A stretch of 64,000 nucleotides of DNA from positions 372,001 through 436,000 of the forward strand of contig NZ_JTAN02000005.1 in NCBI RefSeq assembly GCF_000949135.2. Direction: 5' to 3'. The position numbers and the translations under genes were made by a program. The stretch is from Burkholderia sp. USMB20. Lineage in GTDB: Bacteria > Pseudomonadota > Gammaproteobacteria > Burkholderiales > Burkholderiaceae. The notes below the pieces were generated by a model. It had not been told where the DNA came from and did no database searches. It saw only the letters and a program-made list of their open reading frames with translations. Each line of letters starts with the position of its first letter. Position 1 is the first letter of the stretch. Shown here one piece after another: positions 55,466 through 64,000 of the stretch.

Positions 55466-56752
55466 ATGACCGCTTCCGCTTCCCGCCCCCTGCTCGGCTG
55501 CATCGCCGACGATTTCACCGGCGCGACCGATCTCGCGAACATGCTCGTCAAGAGCGGCATGCGTACCGTGCAGACGATCGGCGTGCCCGCCGGCGGCACC
55601 GCAATCGATGCCGACGCGATCGTCGTCGCGCTGAAGTCGCGCACGATTCCCGCCGCCGACGCCGTCGCGCAGTCGCTTGCCGCCTACGAATGGTTGCGCG
55701 CGCAAGGGTGCCGCCAGTTCTTCTTCAAGTATTGCTCGACGTTCGATTCGACCGATGCGGGCAACATCGGGCCGGTGGCCGACGCGCTGCTCGATGCGGC
55801 CGGCGGCGACTTCACGATTGCGTGCCCGGCGTTCCCGGAGAACGGCCGCACGATCTATCGCGGCCACCTGTTCGTCGGCGACGTGCTGCTGAACGAATCG
55901 GGGATGGAGAACCACCCGCTCACGCCGATGAAGGACGCTAACCTCGTGCGCGTGCTGCAGCGGCAGACGAAGTCGCAAGTCGGCCTGATCCGCTACGACA
56001 CGATCGCGCTGGGTGCGGCCGCCGTGCGCGAGCGGATCGAGCAGCTGCGCGCGGAAGGCGCGCGCTTCGCGATCGCGGACGCGCTGTCGGATCACGACCT
56101 CTACGTGCTCGGCGAAGCGTGCGCGGGCCTGCCGCTCGTCACCGGCGGCTCGGGCGTCGCGCTCGGCCTGCCCGCGAATTTCCGCCGTGTGGACCAACTG
56201 CCCGAGCGCGACAACGCGGCCTCGCTGCCGCAGATCGACGGATCGTCGGCGGTGCTCGCCGGCAGCGCATCGAAGGCGACCAACGCACAGGTCGCCGCGT
56301 GGCGCGAAAACCGGCCGAGCTTCCGGATCGATCCGCTCGCGGCCTCGCGCGGCGAACCCGTCGTCGACGCGGCACTCGCGTTCGCACGCTCGCACCTGCC
56401 GCAGCCCGTGCTGATCTACGCGACCGCGACGCCCGACGAAGTGAAGGCCGTCCAGCAGGCGCTCGGCGTCGAAGCAGCCGGCCATCTCGTCGAAAGCACG
56501 CTCGCGGCGATCGCCCGCGGCCTGCGCGACCTCGGCGTGCGCAAGTTCGTCGTGGCCGGCGGCGAGACGTCCGGCGCGGTCGTGCAGGCGCTCGACGTGA
56601 AATCGCTGCAGATCGGCGCGCAGATCGATCCGGGCGTGCCGGCGACGGCCACCGTGGACGCGCAGCCGCTCGGCCTCGCGCTGAAATCCGGCAACTTCGG
56701 CACGGTGGACTTTTTCGACAAGGCGCTGCGCGCACTCGACGGAGCCGCATGA
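55466..56752 (+). CDS. otnK: 3-oxo-tetronate kinase
   Basis: 428 residues, four-carbon acid sugar kinase (DUF1537) family: LLGCIADDFTGATDLANML (~8-26, DDFTG motif), FFKYCSTFDSTDAGNIG, CPAFPENGRTIYRGHLF in the N-terminal domain; VTGGSGVALGLP and FVVAGGETSGAVVQAL in the nucleotide domain. Phosphorylates 3-oxo-tetronate at O4. Starts 19 bases after ltnD; overlaps otnC (ATGA). Confidence 0.95.
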   Translation: MTASASRPLLGCIADDFTGATDLANMLVKSGMRTVQTIGVPAGGTAIDADAIVVALKSRTIPAADAVAQSLAAYEWLRAQGCRQFFFKYCSTFDSTDAGNIGPVADALLDAAGGDFTIACPAFPENGRTIYRGHLFVGDVLLNESGMENHPLTPMKDANLVRVLQRQTKSQVGLIRYDTIALGAAAVRERIEQLRAEGARFAIADALSDHDLYVLGEACAGLPLVTGGSGVALGLPANFRRVDQLPERDNAASLPQIDGSSAVLAGSASKATNAQVAAWRENRPSFRIDPLAASRGEPVVDAALAFARSHLPQPVLIYATATPDEVKAVQQALGVEAAGHLVESTLAAIARGLRDLGVRKFVVAGGETSGAVVQALDVKSLQIGAQIDPGVPATATVDAQPLGLALKSGNFGTVDFFDKALRALDGAA

Positions 56753-57390
56753 TGAGTCACGAAGCGACACTGCGCGAAGAGATCTGCGTCGTCGGCGCGA
56801 GCCTGTATGCGCGCGGCCATGCGGTCGGCAGCGCCGGCAACATCAGCGCGCGCCTGGACGACGGCTGGTTGATCACGCCGACCGACGCGTGCCTCGGCCG
56901 CCTCGACCCGAACGACATCGCAAAGGTCGGCCTCGACGGCCAGCCGGTATCGGGCGGCAGGCCGTCGAAGACGCTTGCGCTGCATCGCGGGATCTACGCG
57001 CGCAACGCGCAAGCGCACGGCATCGTCCATACGCATTCGACGCACCTCGTCGCGCTGACGCTCGCGGGCGTGTGGCGCGACACCGACGTGCTGCCGCCGC
57101 TCACGCCGTACTACGTGATGAAGGTCGGCCACATTCCGCTGATCCGCTATCGCCGCCCCGGCGACCCGGCCGTCGCGGCCGAAGTCGCGGCGCTCGCCGA
57201 CCAGGTGCGCGGCGTGCTGCTCGACCGCCTCGGCCCGGTGATGTGGGGTCCGTCGGTGTCGCACGCATCGTATGCGCTCGAGGAACTCGAGGAAACCGCG
57301 CGGCTGTGGCTGATGACGGACCCGAAGCCCGAGCCGCTGTCCGACGCGGCGCTCGACGAACTGCGCCAGGCCTTCGGCGCGCGCTGGTAA
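56749..57390 (+). CDS. otnC: 3-oxo-tetronate 4-phosphate decarboxylase
   Basis: 213 residues, class II aldolase/adducin family. HAVGSAGNISARL, GGRPSKTLALHRGIY, HTHSTH (metal His, ~97-102) and a third His in GPSVSHASYALEELEE (~165). Splits 3-oxo-tetronate 4-phosphate to dihydroxyacetone phosphate and CO2. Two tandem ATG codons (56749, 56752); the first overlaps the kinase stop. Confidence 0.94.
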   Translation: MMSHEATLREEICVVGASLYARGHAVGSAGNISARLDDGWLITPTDACLGRLDPNDIAKVGLDGQPVSGGRPSKTLALHRGIYARNAQAHGIVHTHSTHLVALTLAGVWRDTDVLPPLTPYYVMKVGHIPLIRYRRPGDPAVAAEVAALADQVRGVLLDRLGPVMWGPSVSHASYALEELEETARLWLMTDPKPEPLSDAALDELRQAFGARW

Positions 57391-57530
57391 CGCAACGCGT
57401 CGCGTATACGAATCACGCAGGACTCCATAACGATTCCCATGCCCGCCGTGTGCGCGGGCCCTTCCGTCAGCACACACACACGATCCGGCGGCCTACGCGC
57501 TGCCGGCACACGACATCTCTGGAGACGACG

Positions 57531-58856
57531 ATGACTGCTCTCGACGCGGCCGCAAGCCGCTCGCCCGCCGCGCCCGCCCAATCGGCCGAGCTCGACCGCA
57601 CCTACAGGAAAGTGTTCTGGCGCATCGTGCCGTTCCTGATGCTCTGCTACGTGGTCGCGTATCTCGACCGCGTGAACGTCGGCTTCGCGAAGCTTCAGAT
57701 GTCGCAGGACCTCGCGTTCAGCGAAACCGTGTTCGGCCTCGGCGCCGGCATCTTCTTCCTCGGCTACTTCCTGTTCGAGCTGCCGAGCAATCTGCTGATG
57801 CACCGCATCGGCGCGCGCATCTGGATCGCGCGAATTATGATCACGTGGGGCCTGCTGTCCGCGGTGTTCGCGTTCGTGAAGACGCCGACGCAGTTCTACG
57901 TGCTGCGCTTCCTGCTCGGCCTCGCGGAAGCCGGCTTCTATCCGGGCGTGATCCTCTACCTCACGTACTGGTTCCCGTCGCATCGGCGCGCGAAGATCAT
58001 CGCGGTGTTCATGTCCGCGATTCCGGTGTCGGGCATCTTCGGCAACCCGCTGTCCGGCTGGATCATGGAGCGCTTCCACGGCGGCTCGGGCTTTCACGGC
58101 TGGCAATGGATGTTCGTGATCGAAGCCGTGCCGGCGCTGCTCGTCGGTATCGCGACGATCCTGTATCTCGACAACGGCATCCGCAGCGCGAAGTGGCTCG
58201 ACGCGCGCGAGAAGCAGCTGCTCGAGGACGAAATCGCCGCGCAGCCGCAGGAACAGCAGCAGCACGGCCATTCGCTGAAGGCCGTGTTCGCCGACCCGCG
58301 CATGTGGTGGATGTCGTTGATCTACTTCGCGTTCGTCACCGGCCAGTACGGCCTCACGTTCTGGATGCCGACCCTCGTGAAATCGACCGGCATCACCGAT
58401 ACGCTCCAGATCGGCCTGCTGTCGGCGATCCCGTTCGTCGTCGCGATCGTCGTGATGAACCTGTTCGGCCACAGCGCGGACAAGCGCCGCGAACGCCGCT
58501 GGCACCTGATCGTGCCGGCGCTGATGGGCGCGGTCGGGTTTGCGGTCGCCGCGTCGTACTCGCACAATACGGCGGTGTCGATCGTGTTCCTGTCGCTCGC
58601 GGCGGGCGGCGTGCTGACCTGCGCACCGCTGTTCTGGTCGCTGCCGACCGCGTTCCTCGCCGGCTCCGCCGCGGCCGCCGGGATCGCGATCATCAACTCG
58701 GTCGGCAACCTCGCCGGGTTCGCGAGCCCGTACGTGATCGGCTACCTGAAGGACGTCACGCACAGCACGTCGTCCGGCATGTACGTGCTGGCCGGCATGC
58801 TCGTGATCGGCGCGATCGCCGTGTGGCTCACGCCCGCGAAACTCGTGAACCGCTGA
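57531..58856 (+). CDS. MFS anion:cation symporter (ACS family), likely threonate/erythronate uptake
   Basis: 441 residues, 12 membrane segments. Begins after a ~25-residue tail with [29 protein letters not shown], the hallmark of the D-galactonate/tartrate transporter group; [20 protein letters not shown] is the central conserved region and [14 protein letters not shown] follows. Inner membrane, proton-driven sugar-acid uptake. Context between otnC and otnI supports tetronate substrates. GGAGAC lies before the ATG. Confidence 0.92.
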   Translation: MTALDAAASRSPAAPAQSAELDRTYRKVFWRIVPFLMLCYVVAYLDRVNVGFAKLQMSQDLAFSETVFGLGAGIFFLGYFLFELPSNLLMHRIGARIWIARIMITWGLLSAVFAFVKTPTQFYVLRFLLGLAEAGFYPGVILYLTYWFPSHRRAKIIAVFMSAIPVSGIFGNPLSGWIMERFHGGSGFHGWQWMFVIEAVPALLVGIATILYLDNGIRSAKWLDAREKQLLEDEIAAQPQEQQQHGHSLKAVFADPRMWWMSLIYFAFVTGQYGLTFWMPTLVKSTGITDTLQIGLLSAIPFVVAIVVMNLFGHSADKRRERRWHLIVPALMGAVGFAVAASYSHNTAVSIVFLSLAAGGVLTCAPLFWSLPTAFLAGSAAAAGIAIINSVGNLAGFASPYVIGYLKDVTHSTSSGMYVLAGMLVIGAIAVWLTPAKLVNR

Positions 58857-58869
58857 CCCTTCATTCGAC

Positions 58870-58890
58870 GCGGGGCGCCGGGCGCCCCGC
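58870..58890 (+). other. intercistronic hairpin between MFS gene and otnI
   Basis: GCGGGGCGCC, one G, GGCGCCCCGC: a near-perfect palindrome with no T run. More likely an RNA-stability or processing element than a terminator, since the cluster continues. Confidence 0.5.
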
Positions 58891-58915
58891 CCCATTCATT
58901 CACCGGACCGCTGCC

Positions 58916-59692
58916 ATGCCCCGCTTCGCCGCCAACCTCTCGATGATGTACACCGAGCACGCGTTCCTCGAACGCTTCGCCGCTGCCTCGCACGACGGCT
59001 TCAAGGCCGTCGAGTACCTGTTCCCGTACGACTTCGCCGCCGAGGACATCCGCGCGCGCCTCGACGCGCACGACCTCGAGCAGGCGCTGTTCAACGCGCC
59101 GCCCGGCGACTGGGCCGCCGGCGAACGCGGGATCGCATCGCTGCCGGGCCGCGAGGACGAGTTCCGGCGCGGCATCGACCAGGCGCTCGATTATGCGCGC
59201 GTGCTCGGCAACAAGAAGCTGCACGTGATGGCCGGGATGGTCGCGCCGGGCGCAGACCGCGCGCGCCATCGCGACACCTACGTGGCGAACCTGCGGCATG
59301 CGGCGCAGGCGGCCTCCGCGCACGGCATCACGATCCTGATCGAGCCGATCAACCAGCGCGACATGCCCGGCTATTTCCTGAGCCGCCAGGACGATGCGCA
59401 CGACATCCGCGCCGAAGTCGGCGCGCCGAACCTGAAGGTGCAGTTCGACTGCTATCACTGCCAGATCGTCGAGGGCGACCTCGCGATGAAGCTCAAGCGC
59501 GATTTCGCGGGCATCGGCCACATCCAGATCGCCGGCGTGCCCGAGCGTCACGAGCCGGACATCGGCGAACTCAATTACCCGTATCTGTTCGCGCTGATCG
59601 ACGCGCTCGGCTACGACGGCTGGATCGGCTGCGAGTATCGCCCGAAGGCCGGCACGTCCGAGGGCCTCGGCTGGCTCAGGCCGTACCTGTAA
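58916..59692 (+). CDS. otnI: 2-oxo-tetronate isomerase
   Basis: 258 residues, hydroxypyruvate isomerase-like TIM barrel. [45 protein letters not shown], metal/catalytic Glu in [15 protein letters not shown] (~142) and in IGCEYRPK (~240), [13 protein letters not shown]. Converts the 2-oxo acid from LtnD or DenD to 3-oxo-tetronate for OtnK. Between the transporter and denD. Confidence 0.93.
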   Translation: MPRFAANLSMMYTEHAFLERFAAASHDGFKAVEYLFPYDFAAEDIRARLDAHDLEQALFNAPPGDWAAGERGIASLPGREDEFRRGIDQALDYARVLGNKKLHVMAGMVAPGADRARHRDTYVANLRHAAQAASAHGITILIEPINQRDMPGYFLSRQDDAHDIRAEVGAPNLKVQFDCYHCQIVEGDLAMKLKRDFAGIGHIQIAGVPERHEPDIGELNYPYLFALIDALGYDGWIGCEYRPKAGTSEGLGWLRPYL

Positions 59693-59720
59693 TTTCCGTA
59701 TTCCTCAGAGGGCAAAGAAC

Positions 59721-60692
59721 ATGAAAGTACTGATCACCGGCGGCGCCGGCTTTCTCGGCCAGCGTCTCGCGCGCAAGCTGTTCGAACGCGGCGAGCTGAC
59801 CGGCCCCGACGGCCGGAGCAGCAGGATCGACGAGCTGGTGCTTCTCGACGTCGTCGAGGGCAGCGATTTCGGCGACGCGCGCGTGACGTCGATCGTCGGC
59901 GACATCGCCGATCGCGCGGTGCTCGAAAGCGCGATCGACACGCAGACAGGCGCGATCTTCCACCTCGCGGCGATCGTCAGCGGGCAGGCCGAAGCCGATT
60001 TCGATCTCGGCATGCGGATCAACCTCGACGCATCGCGCACGCTGCTCGAAGTGTGCCGCGCGCGCGGCCATCGTCCGCGCGTCGTGTTCACGAGTTCGGT
60101 GGCCGTCTACGGCGGCGTGCTGCCCGACGTCGTGCGGGACGATACCGCGCTGAATCCGCAATCGTCGTACGGCGCGGAAAAGGCGATCGCCGAGCTGCTG
60201 CTCTGCGACTACGCGCGCCGCGGCTTCGTCGACGGCCGCGTGCTGCGGCTGCCGACCATCAGCGTGCGGCCGGGCCGCCCGAACGCGGCTGCGTCGTCGT
60301 TCGCGAGCGGCATCATCCGCGAGCCGCTGAACGGCGAGGAAAGCGTGTGCCCGGTGCCGGGGTCGACGCGGCTGTGGCTGCTGTCGCCGCGCGGCGCGAT
60401 CGACGCGCTCGTCGCCGGTTGCGAGCTCGACAGCGAGAAGCTCGGCAACAAGCGCGTGATCAACCTGCCCGGCCTGTCGGTGTCGGTCGACGAGATGATC
60501 GCGGCGCTGCGCGAAGTCGCGGGCGACGAGGTCGTGAAGCTGATCCGCCATGCACCGGACGAACGCGTCGAGAAGATCGTCGGCAGCTGGCCGGGCCGCT
60601 GGGACACGACGCGCGCGGAAGCGCTCGGGCTGAAGGGCGACACGTCGTTCGCGGACGTCATCCGCAGCCATCTCGCCGACGAACGGCGTTGA
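59721..60692 (+). CDS. denD: D-erythronate dehydrogenase
   Basis: 323 residues, NAD-dependent epimerase/SDR extended family: LITGGAGFLGQRLARKL (~4-20), FHLAAIVSGQAEADFDLG, VVFTSSVAVYGG and YGAEKAIAELLL (Tyr-x3-Lys, ~153-157). DenD oxidises D-erythronate to 2-oxo-D-erythronate. Last gene of the cluster; together with ltnD it lets both C4 acids feed the same OtnI-OtnK-OtnC steps. Confidence 0.93.
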   Translation: MKVLITGGAGFLGQRLARKLFERGELTGPDGRSSRIDELVLLDVVEGSDFGDARVTSIVGDIADRAVLESAIDTQTGAIFHLAAIVSGQAEADFDLGMRINLDASRTLLEVCRARGHRPRVVFTSSVAVYGGVLPDVVRDDTALNPQSSYGAEKAIAELLLCDYARRGFVDGRVLRLPTISVRPGRPNAAASSFASGIIREPLNGEESVCPVPGSTRLWLLSPRGAIDALVAGCELDSEKLGNKRVINLPGLSVSVDEMIAALREVAGDEVVKLIRHAPDERVEKIVGSWPGRWDTTRAEALGLKGDTSFADVIRSHLADERR

Positions 60693-60731
60693 CGGCCGCG
60701 CCGCCCGGCAGGCCGGCAACGTCGGGCTGCA

Positions 60732-61820
60732 TCAGCGCGGCCCGGCGGACTCCCCGACGTGCATCGATGCGCGCTTCGCGCCGGATGGCGAGCGCGCCGC
60801 GCCGGCCGCATGCTGCCACGCGAGCAATCCGGGCAGATAGAACAGCAGATCGCGCACTCGTCGCGCGCCGGCGAGCGCCAGACAGGTCGGCGCATCGAAC
60901 CCGAGCAGCCCGCCGATCAGCACGAACCCGCCCTCCTGCACGCCCAGCCCGCCCGGCATCAGGAACGCGATGCTGCTCAGCAGCTGGATCAGCGCTTCGA
61001 TCGCGAGCGCCTGCGCGAACGTCGGATCGGCGCCGAGGAAACGCAGCGCGAGCCAGATTTCCAGCGCATAGCCGGCGAACTGCAGCGTCTGCCAGATCAC
61101 CAGATAGCGGACGACGATACCCGTCTTGCGCCAGATCACAAGGATCGACTGATCGGTGCGTGCCGATTCGCCGACCAGCGCCACCACCTTGCCGCTCGTG
61201 ACGCGGTTGACCACGCGCATCGCGCGCTCGAACGGCCGCGCGTGCTGAACCAGTGCGAACAGCAGCAGCACCGGCACCAGCGCCGCCATGCCGATGGCGA
61301 GGCGCGCGGCCACCTGCGCGGCATCGGACGATACGTGTTCGAGCACGTAGCCGATCGCGACCAGCGCGAACACGAGCTGGCTGATCAACGTCAGCTGCAT
61401 GTCGGCGACGAGGCTCGCCACGGCGGTCGCCGGGCGTACGCCCGCCTGCCGCAGCAGGCCGAACGACACGATCTCGCCGCCGATTCGCGCGACCGGCAAC
61501 AATCCGTTGATCGATTCGCGGATCCACACGAGCTTGAGCATCGTCGCGAACGACGGCCGGCGCGGGCCGCGGATCAGCATCCGCCAGTCCCACGCATTCG
61601 CGAGCATCGGCAGGATGTGGGCCAGCGCGGCGACCAGCAACCCGGCGCCGGCGATCCTCAGCCGGTGCAGGATCTCCAGCGGATGCTCGCGCCAGACGAG
61701 CCACACCGCGAGCACCAGCCCGGCCAGCGCCGCCGCGCGCCCCGCTTGCCGCAGGCGCGCGTCGCGACGCGCGGACCGCCGGTCCGCGCCTTCGAGGTCG
61801 GCATGCGTGTCGTGCGTCAT
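60732..61820 (-). CDS. UPF0104/LPG-synthase-TM-like membrane protein (HpnL-like)
   Basis: 362 residues, about eight membrane segments (AAALAGLVLAVWLVWREHPL, AGLLVAALAHILPML, LVFALVAIGYVLEH, AALVPVLLLFALVQ, YLVIWQTLQFAGYALEIWLA, LLSSIAFLMPGGLGVQEGGF). The WIRESINGLLPVARIGGEIV and MPGGLGVQEGGF patterns are those of HpnL and related flippase-like proteins. Overlaps the glycosyltransferase stop by 4 bases (ATGA). With an HpnI-like partner it may act in glycolipid or hopanoid modification or transport. Confidence 0.83.
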   Translation of the reverse strand: MTHDTHADLEGADRRSARRDARLRQAGRAAALAGLVLAVWLVWREHPLEILHRLRIAGAGLLVAALAHILPMLANAWDWRMLIRGPRRPSFATMLKLVWIRESINGLLPVARIGGEIVSFGLLRQAGVRPATAVASLVADMQLTLISQLVFALVAIGYVLEHVSSDAAQVAARLAIGMAALVPVLLLFALVQHARPFERAMRVVNRVTSGKVVALVGESARTDQSILVIWRKTGIVVRYLVIWQTLQFAGYALEIWLALRFLGADPTFAQALAIEALIQLLSSIAFLMPGGLGVQEGGFVLIGGLLGFDAPTCLALAGARRVRDLLFYLPGLLAWQHAAGAARSPSGAKRASMHVGESAGPR

Positions 61821-62986
61821 GATTTCCCCGCGGGCGACAGCAAGCCCTCGCGGTCGACGCGAAAGCGCGTGCCGCGCCAGACGACGTGCGACGAGAAGAA
61901 GCTCGACACGAACACCACGAACTGCAGGAAATCGACGAACGGCAACCAGAGCGCGCCGCGCAGACCCGCGCCGGTGGCGCGGCTCGTCTTCAACATCAGC
62001 AACGCCCGCGCGACGAGCGCCGCGAACGCCAGCCCCCAGGCGGCGAGCGTGCCGCCGGAAAACAGCACGGCCAGCACCGCCAGCGGCAACGGGTGCATCA
62101 ACACCGACCCGGCATGACCGAGCCGGTCCGCCGCGCGGATCGTGCAGCTCCAGCGCAATTCGTGCGCGTACAGCGTGGCGAACGTCGCTTCGACACAGGC
62201 GTGCCCGACGACCAACGGCGGGACGACGACCTGCGCGCCGACCTGCCGCACCGCTTCGCCGAGCGCGTGATCCTCGGCCAGGTGATGCGCGAAACGCGCG
62301 AGCCCGCCGATGCGTTCGAGCGTCGCGCGCGTGATCGCAATCGTCTGGCCAAAGCACGGACGGGCGCGCCCGATGAAAAGCCCGGTGATGACGCCCGGCA
62401 GGAAATGGTAGTTCGTCATCGCGACGGCGACACCGGGCCAGAAGCCCGGCGACGCGATGCCGCGATACACGCTCGTCACGATGCCGACTTCCGACTGCTG
62501 CAGCGCGCCGACGACGGCACGCAGATAATCGCGCTCGACCAGCACGTCGCTGTCGGCAAGACACAGCACTGAATGTTCCGCGTGTTCGAGCATGTTGACG
62601 AGATTCGCGATCTTGCGGTTCGGCCCGTACAGCCGCGCGTCGGCGACGACCTTGATGTTCGCGTCCGGATGGCGCCTGCGCAACGTTTCGACGGCCGCAA
62701 GCGCCGCGTCGCCCGCATCGTGCACGCCGAACAGATGCTGCACCGGCCCCGGATAATCCTGCACGAAGAAGCTTTCGAGATGCTGTACGAGATTCCATTC
62801 GTCGCCGTGCAGCGGCTTCGCGACGGTCACGCCCGGATAATCGCACGGCACCGCCCGCGCGCGGGAAAAGAACCGGCCGACCAGCACGCTGGCCGTGACC
62901 GTGTAGGCAATGCCGAGCAACACGCCCAGTCCGCATGCGATCGACATTGCGCCGGCCAGCGCGTGCAGCAGATGCAGCAAGATCAT
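61817..62986 (-). CDS. hpnI: HpnI-like glycosyltransferase (GT21, ceramide-glucosyltransferase family)
   Basis: 389 residues. N-terminal membrane anchor (residues ~1-28), GT core with PLHGDEWNLVQHLESFFVQDYP, DSDVLVERDYL (D-x-D-like), AEDHALG (ED) and HELRWSCTIR (xxRW, ~275), then C-terminal membrane segments. This is the ceramide glucosyltransferase/HpnI motif set; HpnI adds N-acetylglucosamine to bacteriohopanetetrol. Start at 62986 gives the membrane anchor. No hpnK or squalene genes nearby, so the acceptor may be hopanoid or another lipid. Confidence 0.8.
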   Translation of the reverse strand: MILLHLLHALAGAMSIACGLGVLLGIAYTVTASVLVGRFFSRARAVPCDYPGVTVAKPLHGDEWNLVQHLESFFVQDYPGPVQHLFGVHDAGDAALAAVETLRRRHPDANIKVVADARLYGPNRKIANLVNMLEHAEHSVLCLADSDVLVERDYLRAVVGALQQSEVGIVTSVYRGIASPGFWPGVAVAMTNYHFLPGVITGLFIGRARPCFGQTIAITRATLERIGGLARFAHHLAEDHALGEAVRQVGAQVVVPPLVVGHACVEATFATLYAHELRWSCTIRAADRLGHAGSVLMHPLPLAVLAVLFSGGTLAAWGLAFAALVARALLMLKTSRATGAGLRGALWLPFVDFLQFVVFVSSFFSSHVVWRGTRFRVDREGLLSPAGKS

Positions 62987-63237
62987 GCTTCTCCCCAGTG
63001 GTGGCCCAATGACCGCGACGCGCCGGCCGGCACGCGCGAACGCGCGCTCACCCGGACACGCCGCCGTGTCGATTCCCGTTGAGCCGGATATCAAGGACGA
63101 CCAACCGACGGTACGCGCAATCAGATGACACGACTACCGTACGGCGATCGATTCCGGTCATGCGCACATAGCCGCGAACGCCCGCGGCCCTGAACGCCGC
63201 GTGGGCCACCTTACGGGCCGACAGGATCGCGGTCGCG

Positions 63238-63552
63238 ATGACGGTCCGGATGCGGAATGTCATCGCCGTGAAAGACGCTTCGGGTACGCTCGGCGCAAAC
63301 AGCGCAGCCGGCACGACACATCCCCTGGTGGCGCTCGCAACCGACGATCCGGCGCACAAGCAGCCCGGCAGCGGGCCCGGGCTGTCGATCGTCGGGCGCA
63401 TCGCGCGATGGTTCGGCGGCCGCGTGCGGTTCGGGCCCGGCATCGGCGGATACGGCCCCGGCGTCGCGATCGTGTTGCCGTCGGCCGACGCCGCCCGGAT
63501 CGAGAGCGCGCATGCGTTACGGGGCGAATCCGATGCGCGGCCGCACGCTTAA
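63238..63552 (+). pseudogene. C-terminal remnant of a sensor histidine kinase
   Basis: The open frame includes GSGPGLSIVGRIARWFGG and RVRFGPGIGGYGPGVAIVLP, which match the G2-box end of an HATPase domain (normally GxGLGLAIV..IA..HGG and GLG..V.LP). Both G-L-G motifs have become G-P-G, and no N-box, F-box, HisKA or membrane part lies upstream. So only ~65 kinase residues survive. QseC/PmrB-type kinases end this way. Confidence 0.7.
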
Positions 63553-63582
63553 CGTTTTGTTAAGGATTCGGCCGTAGAATCC
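63548..63582 (+). promoter_or_regulatory. OmpR-family response-regulator box and promoter ahead of cytochrome b561
   Basis: CTTAAC-N5-GTTAAG (63548-63564) gives TTAA repeats 11 bases apart, the spacing used by OmpR/PmrA/QseB-type regulators. It is followed by GGATTC-N7-GAATCC (63564-63582). TAGAAT at 63575-63580 is a fair -10 box; the TTAA repeats would then cover the -35 region. Confidence 0.6.
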
Positions 63583-63622
63583 TCCGGAAGATACGGTCCC
63601 CACCCGCTTGCCAGGAGCTTCC

Positions 63623-64000
63623 ATGTCTACCTCCGCCCGATACGATGCAGTCGCACGCCTTCTCCACTGGCTGATCGTGGCGCTCGTCGTCGCGCAGTAT
63701 GCGATCGGCTGGACGATGCCCGACGTGCATCGCGATACGCAACCGGTCGGCCTGATCGCCGCGCACCTGATCGTGGGCACCGCGCTGCTCGCCGCGATGG
63801 CTTGCCGCGTACTCTGGCGCGTGACGCATCGTCCGCCCGCCGACCAGCTGTCGCCGGCGATGCGCGCCGTGTCCGGCGCAACGCACTTCGGGCTCTACGC
63901 GCTGCTGATCGTGGTGCCGTTGCTCGGCTGGATCAATGCGTCATCGCGTGCCTGGGCCGTGACGCTGCTCGGCATCGTGCCGCTGCCTGCGCTGTCGGCG
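63623..64000 (+). CDS. cytochrome b561 (3' part outside window)
   Basis: 126 residues visible. Starts MSTSARYDAVARLLHWLIVALVVAQ: the ARLLHW His is a heme ligand in the first membrane helix. Second helix HLIVGTALLAAMACRVLWR carries the next His and third THFGLYALLIVVPLLGWI another. Bacterial CybB family moves electrons from quinol, e.g. to superoxide. CAGGAGC precedes the ATG. The gene continues past 64000. Confidence 0.92.
   Translation, partial: MSTSARYDAVARLLHWLIVALVVAQYAIGWTMPDVHRDTQPVGLIAAHLIVGTALLAAMACRVLWRVTHRPPADQLSPAMRAVSGATHFGLYALLIVVPLLGWINASSRAWAVTLLGIVPLPALSA

Larger units (their letters stand above)
62987..63622. other. region between hpnI and cytochrome b561 genes
   Basis: Holds a histidine-kinase remnant (63238-63552) and a palindromic control region (63548-63582), described separately. 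62987-63237 shows no gene or clear signal; it must contain the hpnI promoter. Confidence 0.6.

Noticed and set aside
57471-57482. Short CA repeat upstream of the MFS gene
   Set aside because: Only a few units, too short to be meaningful.

Overview
The window is high-GC DNA with Burkholderia-type gene content and codon use; a Burkholderia cepacia-complex-like genome, probably a secondary replicon, is the best fit. That is inferred from the rhl operon layout, the DUF2957-type lipoproteins, betIBA and the heterotetrameric sarcosine oxidase operon. I saw no tRNA, rRNA, transposase, integrase or CRISPR array. This is mostly metabolic and accessory chromosome, not a mobile island.

Layout. 1-8063 (minus): rhamnolipid operon rhlA - small membrane methyltransferase - rhlB - DHA2 exporter - rhlC - outer-membrane lipoprotein - membrane fusion protein (cut by the window edge). 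8064-8782: AT-rich divergent control region. 8783-12592 (plus): betIBA (choline to glycine betaine), ending in a strong terminator. 12669-18474 (minus): a hypothetical gene, a secreted PraB-like protein, OmpW, and two paralogous lipoproteins. 19097-30819: small metabolic and regulatory units (cupin, ABC-2 transporter, di-iron-type MBL protein, two DGPF/YCII proteins with matching ECF-type promoters, a TetR/hydrolase pair, a DinB-like protein, esterases, a LysR, an aldo/keto reductase). 31047-32889: small hypothetical genes and a divergent unknown/HTH pair. 33177-38321: an orphan LolC-like permease, an S15 peptidase lipoprotein and a D-2-hydroxyacid dehydrogenase. 38488-42287: a YehZYXW/OsmF-type betaine ABC transporter whose first permease gene is riddled with frame changes. 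42520-45056: a lytic transglycosylase and hipBA with a four-site operator array. 45131-53481: sdaA-soxBDAG-folB and a divergent GbdR/SouR-type regulator. 53775-60692 (plus): a GntR-controlled four-carbon sugar-acid cluster (ltnD, otnK, otnC, MFS, otnI, denD). 60732-62986 (minus): HpnL-like and HpnI-like proteins. 62987-64000: a histidine-kinase remnant and the start of a cytochrome b561 gene.

How the parts work together. betBA makes glycine betaine from choline, the OsmF-type system would import betaine or related osmolytes, and soxBDAG with folB and sdaA takes sarcosine to glycine plus a one-carbon unit and on to pyruvate, so three separate loci serve quaternary-amine metabolism (demethylation of betaine to sarcosine must be encoded elsewhere). 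The erythronate/threonate cluster holds all the steps known in Cupriavidus for both D-erythronate and L-threonate conversion to dihydroxyacetone phosphate. The rhl operon pairs synthesis (RhlA, RhlB, RhlC) with a full tripartite exporter and an unexplained carboxyl-methyltransferase-like protein.

Less ordinary signals are the methyltransferase inside the rhl operon, the exact 49-bp periodicity of the hipBA operators, matched TGTCGA-N17-CGTC promoters ahead of the DGPF paralogues, a two-copy TetR operator next to a frameshifted hydrolase, and an indel cluster confined to about 300 bp of the betaine permease gene.
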